Part shown: positions 55,815 to 64,000 of the stretch, one piece after another | Numbering within the stretch: position 1 is the stretch's first letter | Layout of the letters: every line of letters begins with the position of its first letter | Assembly (NCBI GenBank): GCA_003574685.1 | Contig: QOCQ01000013.1 | Span: 98,072-162,071 of the forward strand | Length of the DNA: 64,000 nt | Origin: Rhodospirillaceae bacterium SYSU D60007 | Lineage (GTDB): Bacteria > Pseudomonadota > Alphaproteobacteria > Reyranellales > Reyranellaceae | Reading direction: 5' to 3' | Program-made: the position numbers and the translations under genes | The notes under the pieces: generated by a model | What the model was told of the DNA's origin: nothing | What the model saw: the letters and a program-made list of their open reading frames with translations, nothing else | The model's database searches: none

Positions 55815-56825
55815 ATGCGCGCCATGATTTGCCGCCAGTGGGGACCGCCCGAGTCCCTGCGCCTTGAGAATATTGAGCGGCCGTCACCGGGCGCGGGACA
55901 GGTGCGCATCGCGGTGCGGGCCGCCGGCGTCAGCTTCGCCACATCGCTGGTGATCGCGGGCAAATACCAGCGCAAGCCGCCTTTTCCCTTCGCGCCGGGC
56001 ACCGAGATCAGCGGCACCATCGTGGAGACGGGAAAGGACGTGCGCCGCTTCCGGGTGGGCGATGCGGTGTACGCCACCATCGACTGGGGCGGCTGCGCGG
56101 AGGAAGCCATCGCGCACGAGGTCAACGTTTTTCCGAAGCCGGCTGCCGTCGGCTGGACAGAGGCCATTCCGCTGGCGATCTCCTATCCCACCGCGGGCGC
56201 GGCCCTGCTGTGGCCGCAGTTCATGGACCTTCAGCCCGGCGAATGGCTGCTGGTGCATGCCGCGGCCGGCGGGGTCGGCCTGGCTGCCGTCGAGATCGCG
56301 AAGGCCATCGGCGCGTGTGTGATCGCCACGGCCGGCGGTGCGGAGAAGACGGCCTTCGTGCGCTCGCGCGGCGCCGATCACGTCATCGACTATCGCGCCG
56401 GCCCCTTCCGCGAGGAGGTGCTGCGGCTCACCGATGGCCGCGGCGTCAACGCCGTGCTCGATCCGGTCGGCGGCGAGGTGTTCAACGAGTCGCTGCGCTG
56501 CATGGCGCCCGAGGCGCGTATCTGCCCGATCGGCTTTGCCGGCGGCACCATCCCGACCATCCCGGCCAACATCCTGCTGGTCAAGAACCTGACCGTGGTC
56601 GGTTGCAACCTCGGCTACTACATGGGCTGGAGCCCGTATGATGCGCGCTTTGACTACGCCGACCGCATGGCGGCGCTGCATCGCAGGCTGTGCGACTGGG
56701 TCGAGGCCGGCAAGCTGCGCCCGCATGTTGGCCGGACATTCCACCGCCTGGAGGATGTTCCGGCCGCCATACGCTGCATCCTCGACCGGCAGGTACTGGG
56801 CCGGGTCGCGATCGAGCTGGCGTGA
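55815..56825 (+). CDS. NADPH:quinone oxidoreductase-family MDR enzyme
   Basis: 336 residues. A zinc-free MDR: nucleotide-binding 'VHAAAGGVGLAAVEIA', the GADHVIDYR strand, and no Cys cluster. Likely reduces quinones or enones with NADPH. ATG 55815 follows GGAGA. The Fe-ADH starts three bases after the stop, so the two are an operon with the DMGDH-like gene. Confidence 0.83.
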   Translation: MRAMICRQWGPPESLRLENIERPSPGAGQVRIAVRAAGVSFATSLVIAGKYQRKPPFPFAPGTEISGTIVETGKDVRRFRVGDAVYATIDWGGCAEEAIAHEVNVFPKPAAVGWTEAIPLAISYPTAGAALLWPQFMDLQPGEWLLVHAAAGGVGLAAVEIAKAIGACVIATAGGAEKTAFVRSRGADHVIDYRAGPFREEVLRLTDGRGVNAVLDPVGGEVFNESLRCMAPEARICPIGFAGGTIPTIPANILLVKNLTVVGCNLGYYMGWSPYDARFDYADRMAALHRRLCDWVEAGKLRPHVGRTFHRLEDVPAAIRCILDRQVLGRVAIELA

Positions 56826-56828
56826 TCC

Positions 56829-57995
56829 ATGTCCCCTCCCCTCACCGGCAACTGGAGCTATCCCACCGCCGTGAAGTTCGGTGCCGGCCGCATTCGCGAA
56901 GTGCCCGAACATTGCAAGGCGCTGGGATTCCGCAGGCCGCTGCTGGTGACCGATTGCGGCGTGGCGAAGCTGCCGATGATCACGGACGCCACGCGCGCAC
57001 TGCGAGATGCCGGTCTGGACGTTGCCGTCTTCAGCGATGTGCGGTCAAACCCGGTCGCAAGGAACGTCGAGGATGGCATCGCGGTGCTGCGCGCTGGCCG
57101 GCACGACGGCGTGATCGCCTGGGGCGGCGGCAGCGGGCTCGATACCGCCAAGGCCATCGCCTTCATGGCCGGCCAGACCCGCCCGATCTGGGACTTCGAG
57201 GATATCGGCGATTGGTGGACGCGTGCCGATCCCGCCGGAATTCTGCCGGTGATCGCGGTGCCCACGACCGCCGGCACCGGCTCGGAAACCGGCCGCGCGG
57301 CCGTGATCACTGATGAGCGCACGCAGACGAAGAAGGTGATCTTCCATCCCCGCATGATGCCCGCGATCGTGATCGCCGATCCGGCGCTGACTGTGGGGTT
57401 GCCGCCGCCGCTCACCGCCGCCACCGGCATGGACGCGTTTGCGCATTGCCTCGAAGCCTATTGCGCGCCGGGCTACCATCCCTACGCCGAGGGCATCGCG
57501 GTCGAGGGCATCCGGCTGGTGAAACATTTCCTGCCGCGTGCCGTGGCCGATGGCACCGATCTTGAGGCGCGCGCCCATATGTTGGCCGCATCGCAGATGG
57601 GCTCGACCGCGTTCCAGAAGGGACTCGGCGCGATCCATTCGCTGTCGCATCCCATCGGCGCGGTGCTCGACACGCATCACGGCCTGACGAACGCGGTCGC
57701 CATGCCCTACGTGCTGGCTTTCAACCGCCCCGCCATCGCGGAAAAGATCGAGAGGCTGGCACGGTGGATCGGATTGCAGGACGCCAGCTTCGACGGCTTC
57801 CTGTCCTGGGTGCTCGAGCTGCGCCGCACGCTGGGCCTGCCGCACACCTTTGCCGAGCTGGGCGTGAAACGGGAACATCTCGAGCGCTTCGCCGAAATGG
57901 CCGCTGTTGACCCGACGGCCGGCGGCAACCCCGTGCCCGCCGGCGTCGCTGAGATGCGCCGCATGTACGAAGCCGGCATGGCAGGACGCGTGTGA
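56829..57995 (+). CDS. Iron-containing (group III) alcohol dehydrogenase
   Basis: 388 residues. NAD-binding GGGSGLDTAKAIAFMAG and metal-ligand His residues in DAFAHCLEAYCAPGYHPYA and HSLSHPIGAVLDTHHG mark the Fe-ADH family. It oxidises an alcohol to an aldehyde with NAD(P). The stop overlaps the GTG start of the next gene (GTGA), so they are translationally coupled. Confidence 0.88.
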   Translation: MSPPLTGNWSYPTAVKFGAGRIREVPEHCKALGFRRPLLVTDCGVAKLPMITDATRALRDAGLDVAVFSDVRSNPVARNVEDGIAVLRAGRHDGVIAWGGGSGLDTAKAIAFMAGQTRPIWDFEDIGDWWTRADPAGILPVIAVPTTAGTGSETGRAAVITDERTQTKKVIFHPRMMPAIVIADPALTVGLPPPLTAATGMDAFAHCLEAYCAPGYHPYAEGIAVEGIRLVKHFLPRAVADGTDLEARAHMLAASQMGSTAFQKGLGAIHSLSHPIGAVLDTHHGLTNAVAMPYVLAFNRPAIAEKIERLARWIGLQDASFDGFLSWVLELRRTLGLPHTFAELGVKREHLERFAEMAAVDPTAGGNPVPAGVAEMRRMYEAGMAGRV

Positions 57996-60469
57996 CGGCG
58001 ACGATGGCCGACCCTGCCTTCCCTACCCAGGCGCGCGCGGTGATCATCGGCGGCGGCATCATCGGCTGCTCGGTGGCGTATCACCTCGCGAAGCTGGGCT
58101 GGACCGACGTGGTGCTGCTGGAGAAAGGCCGGCTATCCGGCGGCACGACATGGCATGCGGCAGGCCTGGTCGGGCAACTGCGCACGCACCCGAGCATGAC
58201 GCGGCTGATCCGCTATTCGACCGATCTCTACGCCAGCCTGGAGGCGGAAACCGGCCTCGCCACGGGCTGGAAGCAATGCGGCAGCCTGACCGTGGCGCGC
58301 ACCGGCGAGCGCATGACGCTGCTCAAACGCGTCGCGGCCATGGCGGCGGCGCAAGGCGTGGCCTGCGAGCTGCTGACGCCGCAGCAGTCGGGCGCGCGCT
58401 TTCCGATCATGCGTACCGACGATCTTGTCGGCGCCGCCTGGCTTCCGGGCGACGGCAAGGCCAATCCCGCGGACATCACCCAGGCCCTGGCACGCGGCGC
58501 GCGCCGGGGCGGCGTGCGCATCTTCGAGCAAACGAAGGTGGACGCCATACACCAGCAGAACGGCCGCGCGACCGGCGTCGCCACCGCGCGCGGCGACATC
58601 ACTGCCGAGATCGTGGTGAATTGTGCCGGTCAATGGGCCCGCCGGATTGGCCGCATGGCTGGCGTCACCGTGCCACTGTTCTCCTGCGAGCACATGTACA
58701 TCGTGACAGAGCGCGTGCCCGGCGTGTTTCCAGACTTGCCCTGCCTGCGGGATCCCGACGGCTACATCTACTTCAAGGAGGAAGTCGGCGGGCTGCTGAT
58801 GGGCGGTTTCGAACCGCAGGCCAAGCCGTGGGCGCAGGCTTTCGACATCCCCGAGCCGTTCGAGTTCCAGCTCCTCCCCGACGACTGGGACCAGTTCCAG
58901 ATCCTGATGGAGAACGCGCTGATCCGCGTGCCCGATCTGGCGAAGGTCGGCACCAAGCGCTTCATCAACGGCCCGGAAAGCTTTACTGCGGACAACAACT
59001 ACATTCTCGGCGAGGCACCGGAGCTGAGGAATTTCTTCGTCGCTGCCGGATTCAACTCCATGGGCATTGCCAGCGCCGGCGGCGCCGGCAGGGCTTTGGC
59101 CGAATGGATCGTCAACGGCGAGCCGACGCTTGACCTGTGGCCCGTTGATATCCGCCGCTTCGCGCCCTTCAACGGCAACGATCAGTGGCTGACGGCGCGT
59201 GTCGCCGAGGTGCTGGGCCTGCACTACAAGATGCCATGGCCCAATCGCGAGCTTGAAACCGGCCGGCCGCTGCGCTGCTCGCCGCTCTATGAACGCCTCA
59301 ACGCCAAAGGCGCGGTGTTCGGCAGCAAGATGGGCTGGGAGCGCGCCAACTGGTTCGCCGAAGAAGGCCAGCCCAGGGTCGTGGACTATTCCTGGGGGCG
59401 GCAGAACTGGTTCGCCAACAACGCGCGCGAGCATCAGGCGGCACGCGACGCGGTGGCGATCTTCGACCAGACCTCGTTCTCCAAGTTCCTGCTGCAGGGC
59501 GGCGACGCGGCGGCCGCCCTGCAGCATCTCTGCGCCAACGAGATGGACGTGCCGGTCGGCACCTCCGTCTACACGGCCATGCTCAACGCCCGCGGCGGCT
59601 TCGAGAGCGATCTGACCGTGCAGCGGCTGGCGCATGACAGGTTCATGATCGTGACCGGCTCCTCGCAAACCACGCGCGATGCCGACTGGATCACCCGTCA
59701 CCTGCCGGACAGCGCCCACGCGGTTCTCACCGACGTGACGGGCGCGTGGTCGGTGCTGGGCGTGATGGGGCCGAACGCGCGCAAGCTGCTGTCGCGGGTG
59801 AGCCGCGCCGCGCTTGATAATGCCGCCTTTCCCTTCGGCACCTGCCGCGACATCGACATCGGCGCCGCCACGGTGCTCGCGGTCCGGCGCACCTATGTCG
59901 GCGAGCTGGGCTGGGAGCTGTACGTGCCGGTCGAAATGACGGCGGCGGTCTACGATGCCTTGTGTGCTTGCGGCGTGGAGCTCGGCCTGCGCGATGCCGG
60001 CTACTACGCCATCGAGTCGCTGCGGCTGGAAAAGGGCTATCGCGCCTGGGGCCGCGAGCTGACACCGGACCACCATCCTTACGAGGCGGGGCTGGGCTTC
60101 GCCGTGAAGCTGGACAAGACGGTCCCCTTCATTGGCCAGGCAGCCCTGCGCTCGCTCAAGGCCCAGCCCTTGAAGCGACGCTGCGTCTCGGTCGCGCTGG
60201 AGGATAGCGAGCCCGTCGCGTATGGCGGCGAGCTGGTTCTGCGTGACGGGCGGCCCGCGGGCGAGACCACATCCGCAGCCTATGGCCATACGCTGGGCCG
60301 CACCGTGATGCTGGGCTACGTGCATGCCGGCGGCCAGCCCGTTGATTCGGCGTACCTGTCGTCCGGCACCTGGGAGGTCGATATCGGCGGGCAGCGTTGC
60401 CCCTGCCGGCTCAGCCTGAAACCGCCCTACGACCCCGAGAGCCGGCGCCTGCGCCCGGCCTCGCCATGA
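57992..60469 (+). CDS. GcvT-family FAD oxidoreductase (dimethylglycine/sarcosine-dehydrogenase-like)
   Basis: 825 residues. The N-terminal DAO domain has GGGIIGCSVAYHLAKLGW and SGGTTWHAAGLVGQLR, with the His that carries covalent FAD in this family. An FAO-type middle domain follows, then GcvT (about 425-700; 'FDQTSFSKFLLQGG', 'LGWELYVP') and GcvT C-terminal barrel domains. Members demethylate N-methyl amines to formaldehyde or methylene-THF. The start is GTG 57992, overlapping the previous stop. Together with Fe-ADH and QOR it points to one-carbon amine catabolism; the substrate is unknown. Confidence 0.88.
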   Translation: MTATMADPAFPTQARAVIIGGGIIGCSVAYHLAKLGWTDVVLLEKGRLSGGTTWHAAGLVGQLRTHPSMTRLIRYSTDLYASLEAETGLATGWKQCGSLTVARTGERMTLLKRVAAMAAAQGVACELLTPQQSGARFPIMRTDDLVGAAWLPGDGKANPADITQALARGARRGGVRIFEQTKVDAIHQQNGRATGVATARGDITAEIVVNCAGQWARRIGRMAGVTVPLFSCEHMYIVTERVPGVFPDLPCLRDPDGYIYFKEEVGGLLMGGFEPQAKPWAQAFDIPEPFEFQLLPDDWDQFQILMENALIRVPDLAKVGTKRFINGPESFTADNNYILGEAPELRNFFVAAGFNSMGIASAGGAGRALAEWIVNGEPTLDLWPVDIRRFAPFNGNDQWLTARVAEVLGLHYKMPWPNRELETGRPLRCSPLYERLNAKGAVFGSKMGWERANWFAEEGQPRVVDYSWGRQNWFANNAREHQAARDAVAIFDQTSFSKFLLQGGDAAAALQHLCANEMDVPVGTSVYTAMLNARGGFESDLTVQRLAHDRFMIVTGSSQTTRDADWITRHLPDSAHAVLTDVTGAWSVLGVMGPNARKLLSRVSRAALDNAAFPFGTCRDIDIGAATVLAVRRTYVGELGWELYVPVEMTAAVYDALCACGVELGLRDAGYYAIESLRLEKGYRAWGRELTPDHHPYEAGLGFAVKLDKTVPFIGQAALRSLKAQPLKRRCVSVALEDSEPVAYGGELVLRDGRPAGETTSAAYGHTLGRTVMLGYVHAGGQPVDSAYLSSGTWEVDIGGQRCPCRLSLKPPYDPESRRLRPASP

Positions 60470-60846
60470 GCTTCATTCTCACCGTCTCATGCCGGGCCGC
60501 GGGCATATCGCCCGCAGCGCAAGCAAAGGGCGAAAGCGCTTCGGCGCTGCGCGCCGATGCGGGCAAGATGCCCGCGCTCCCAGCAGGCTTCAACGCTGTG
60601 CCTTGCCGCGCACGCGGCGGCAGAGCAAGCCGGGCACTGCGGCACGACGATGATGCTCTCCGTTGCATTCGTCATCCCGAGCGTCAGCGAGGGATCTCCC
60701 GGTTGCGAGAGGAGGCTCGTAATACGCGGGAGATCCCTCGCTGGCGCTCGGGATGACGTCCTTGTTGCAAGGCTGCAAAGCCCCTCATCCGCCCTTCGGG
60801 CACATTCGCCCCGCCTGCGCGCGGAGAAGGGAAGACGATCGCCACG
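60470..60846. other. 377-bp intergenic region with palindromic repeats
   Basis: The region contains no credible gene. The left part (60490..60600) holds several small GC-rich inverted runs, such as GCGGGCA-AGA-TGCCCGC near 60559..60575. A larger palindromic element lies at 60670..60758. The right end is low in signal. It separates two convergent genes, so termination is a likely role. Confidence 0.6.
60670..60758. repeat. Palindromic intergenic element with 32-bp arms
   Basis: Arms 60670..60701 and 60727..60758 are inverted with one mismatch (core CGTCATCCCGAGCG), around a 25-bp centre. The arms contain GAGGGATCTCCCG. It resembles dispersed elements known in many proteobacterial genomes. Confidence 0.85.
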
Positions 60847-62559
60847 CTATGACGCTGCCGTTTTGCCGTGGACGACGGTGGTGGTGGCGGTCTGCTCCTC
60901 GGCGGGGCGCAGGCGGGTGTCGGCCAGCTCGCCGGCGGCTTCGAGGATGGGATAGGCGACGGACGCGAGGTGGCCGTTGATGCGCTTGAGATCGCGCACG
61001 ATGTCCATGTGGATCGCGCTGGTCTCGATCGATTCCGGCCGCCCCTCGCGCAGGCGTGCGAAATGGCTTTCCGCGGCGCGCTGCTCGGCCTCGCGCAGGG
61101 CGGTCTTGCCGGCCATGAGGCGGCGCGCCAGCGCCAGGTCACGCGTGGCGAAGACGTTGTAGGCCAGCTTCAAATTGTCCATCACCAGACGGTGGAAGGC
61201 CCGCAGCTCGTCCATGCCCTCGGCCGAAAAGGTGAGGCGGTTCTTGATCTTCTTGGCCGCCAGCTCCATCAGATTCTTGTCGATGATGTCGCCGACATGC
61301 TCGAGGTTGGTGACGAAGGTGAGGATCTCGGCCGAACGCCGGCTCTCTTCCAGCGACAACTCGTTGCGCGAGGCGCCGATCAGATAGAGCTTGATCGCCT
61401 CGTACAGCCGGTCCACCGCGTTGTCAGCCTGCTCCACTTCCTTCGCCAGCCTGGCATCGTTGCGCTCGAACACCTCGATGCTCTGGCGCAGCATGGTCTC
61501 GATACGGTCGCCCAGATGCAGGGTCTCGCGCATGGCGCAGGCCATGGCCTCGCCGGGCGTCTCCAGCGCGTGCGGATCAAGATAGCGCGGCTGGCCGGTA
61601 TCCTCGGCGCGCGGCGAATCGGGCAGCAAACGCCGGCACAGGGCTGCCACCACGCCGGTCAGCGGCAGGAAGAGCAGCGCCGCGCCGACATTGAATGCCG
61701 TGTGGAAATTGACCACCAGCCGCGCCGGCTCGGCCCCGAGCGGCGCCAACCAGGTCTGCGCCATGGGGATCAGCGGCAGCGTAATGGCGGCGGCGATGGC
61801 GCGCATGGCGGCGTTGCCCAGCGGCACGCGCCGTACCGCCGGCGGCTGGCCGACCTGGTCGACAAACGGCGCGATGGCGCCACCGACATTCGCGCCCAGC
61901 ACCATGGCCAGCGCCGTCGCCGGCGGCACCAGCCCCGCCGCGGCAAACGACATCACCAGCAGGACGATCGACAGGCTGGAATGGGCCAGCCAGGTGGCAA
62001 TCGCCGCCAGCAGCAGGGCGATGATCAACTCGTCATGCAGGCCGCTGACCAGGGCCATGAAGGTCGGCGAGCTTTTCAGCGGCGCAGCCGTTGTCGCCAG
62101 CAGCCGCAGCGCCAGCAGGATCAGCCCCAGCCCGATCAGGATGCGAGCGACATGCCTGACGCGATCGTCGGAAGAGCCCAGGAACAGGAACACGCCGGCC
62201 GCCAGCAGGATCGGCGAGACCAGGCCAAGGTCGAAAGAGAAGACCTGCGCGGCCACGGTCGAGCCGACGTCAGCGCCCAGCATCACCGCCAGCGCCGCCG
62301 GCAGCGCGATCAGGCCGCGGCCGGCAAAAGACGACAGCAACAGCGCCGTCGCGGTGCTGCTCTGCAACAGGCCGGTGACGAACAGGCCGGCGGCGAAGGA
62401 CGAGAGCCGATAGCGGGCGCAGGCGGCGAGCGCGCGGCGCAGGATGGCGCCGAAGGCACGCGTCATGCCGGTGCGCACCATGCGCACGCCCCACAGCAGC
62501 AACGCTACAGCGCCGGTCAGGTCGACCAGCAGATGAAGCCCGTCCATCGCCTCGCTCAC
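60847..62559 (-). CDS. Na/Pi cotransporter-family protein with PhoU-like C-terminus
   Basis: 570 residues. Two repeats of membrane helices contain the family signature: 'LQSSTATALLLSSFAG' in the first and 'LAHSSLSIVLLVMSF' in the second (QSS replaced by HSS). A C-terminal PhoU-like helical domain starts around 330 ('GDRIETMLRQSIEVF', 'AEILTFVTNLEHVGDI'). It imports phosphate with sodium. The start is GTG 62559 or the ATG 12 bases on. Divergent from phosphonoacetate hydrolase, which releases phosphate. Confidence 0.87.
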   Translation of the reverse strand: MSEAMDGLHLLVDLTGAVALLLWGVRMVRTGMTRAFGAILRRALAACARYRLSSFAAGLFVTGLLQSSTATALLLSSFAGRGLIALPAALAVMLGADVGSTVAAQVFSFDLGLVSPILLAAGVFLFLGSSDDRVRHVARILIGLGLILLALRLLATTAAPLKSSPTFMALVSGLHDELIIALLLAAIATWLAHSSLSIVLLVMSFAAAGLVPPATALAMVLGANVGGAIAPFVDQVGQPPAVRRVPLGNAAMRAIAAAITLPLIPMAQTWLAPLGAEPARLVVNFHTAFNVGAALLFLPLTGVVAALCRRLLPDSPRAEDTGQPRYLDPHALETPGEAMACAMRETLHLGDRIETMLRQSIEVFERNDARLAKEVEQADNAVDRLYEAIKLYLIGASRNELSLEESRRSAEILTFVTNLEHVGDIIDKNLMELAAKKIKNRLTFSAEGMDELRAFHRLVMDNLKLAYNVFATRDLALARRLMAGKTALREAEQRAAESHFARLREGRPESIETSAIHMDIVRDLKRINGHLASVAYPILEAAGELADTRLRPAEEQTATTTVVHGKTAAS

Positions 62560-62622
62560 ACTCCGATTCGACGATACGCCGGTCGATCTGTGTTTACAAT
62601 TTTGTTACAGCGATGGCGGTGA

Positions 62623-63951
<1,329 letters not shown>

Positions 63952-64000
63952 GCTCCACTTGTCATGCAGGGCCTTCGACTATGCTTGGCCTTCTCCCCGC

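Noticed and set aside
53516..56825. A CBASS operon around the STING gene
   Set aside because: Flanking genes are a P450 and an MDR quinone oxidoreductase; no nucleotidyltransferase or ubiquitin-like accessory gene is visible.
60868..62622. A 584-codon plus-strand frame opposite the Na/Pi transporter
   Set aside because: Gln/Arg/His-rich shadow of a hydrophobic gene.

Overview
The window is 64 kb of GC-rich, densely packed bacterial chromosome. It carries three enzymes of the ethylmalonyl-CoA pathway (methylsuccinyl-CoA dehydrogenase, crotonyl-CoA carboxylase/reductase, ethylmalonyl-CoA mutase). It also has many acyl-CoA, CoA-transferase, SDR, luciferase-like, GMC, P450 and VOC oxidoreductase genes, plus short palindromic intergenic elements of the kind common in alphaproteobacteria. 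Together these suggest a free-living, metabolically versatile alphaproteobacterium, perhaps Rhodospirillales/Reyranella-like. That placement is an inference: there is no rRNA, tRNA or phylogenetic marker here. No insertion sequence, phage, CRISPR array, tRNA or rRNA gene was seen.

Layout. 0-1.1 kb: the 5' end of a HAD phosphatase gene facing a higBA toxin-antitoxin pair. 1.2-5.2 kb: two convergent SDR genes, two tandem His/Asp/Arg-rich lipoproteins and an F420-type LLM oxidoreductase. 5.2-13.4 kb: the ethylmalonyl-CoA cluster (mcd and ccr leftward, ecm rightward), interrupted by an M48 protease/YjgN-like membrane protein pair. 13.4-16.3 kb: palindromic repeats, a broken higA copy, a CAP-domain RTX protein and a second complete higBA pair. 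16.3-22.1 kb: LLM and GMC oxidoreductases, an MFS exporter, a PaaI thioesterase and a DSD1-type PLP enzyme. 22.1-30.4 kb: a four-PAS hybrid histidine kinase, feruloyl-CoA synthase, an acyl-CoA dehydrogenase, and an SDR divergent from a LysR regulator. 30.4-38.2 kb: a NUDIX/MFS/CoA-transferase operon divergent from a two-subunit aconitase X, then a class II aldolase/flavin amine oxidase/cytochrome c operon. 38.2-42.8 kb: an RND efflux pump (inner-membrane and adaptor subunits). 42.9-47.4 kb: an adenylate cyclase, two cupins and a DUF2255 gene divergent from a LysR regulator, plus a periplasmic double-CMD protein. 47.5-54.7 kb: a VWA protein with C-terminal SHOCT-like repeats, an amidase, an ADH/VOC/enoyl-CoA hydratase operon and a P450. 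54.7-60.5 kb: a TIR-STING protein, then a quinone oxidoreductase/Fe-ADH/dimethylglycine-dehydrogenase-like operon. 60.5-64 kb: repeats, a Na/Pi cotransporter and phosphonoacetate hydrolase.

The standout is the 324-residue protein at 54750..55724 on the minus strand. Its N-terminal half reads as a TIR-like NADase domain of the PF10137 type, and its C-terminal half as a prokaryotic STING cyclic-dinucleotide receptor. No CD-NTase gene is visible anywhere in the window. The glutamate expected in the TIR active-site motif is aspartate. It therefore looks like an orphan, possibly non-canonical STING effector set among metabolic genes. A second notable system is the pair of paralogous higBA modules, which share the same 11-bp palindrome at exactly the same distance from both higB starts. 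A third, broken higA copy ends at a 125-bp palindromic element.

All functional calls rest on reading motifs and layout by eye. No database search was run.
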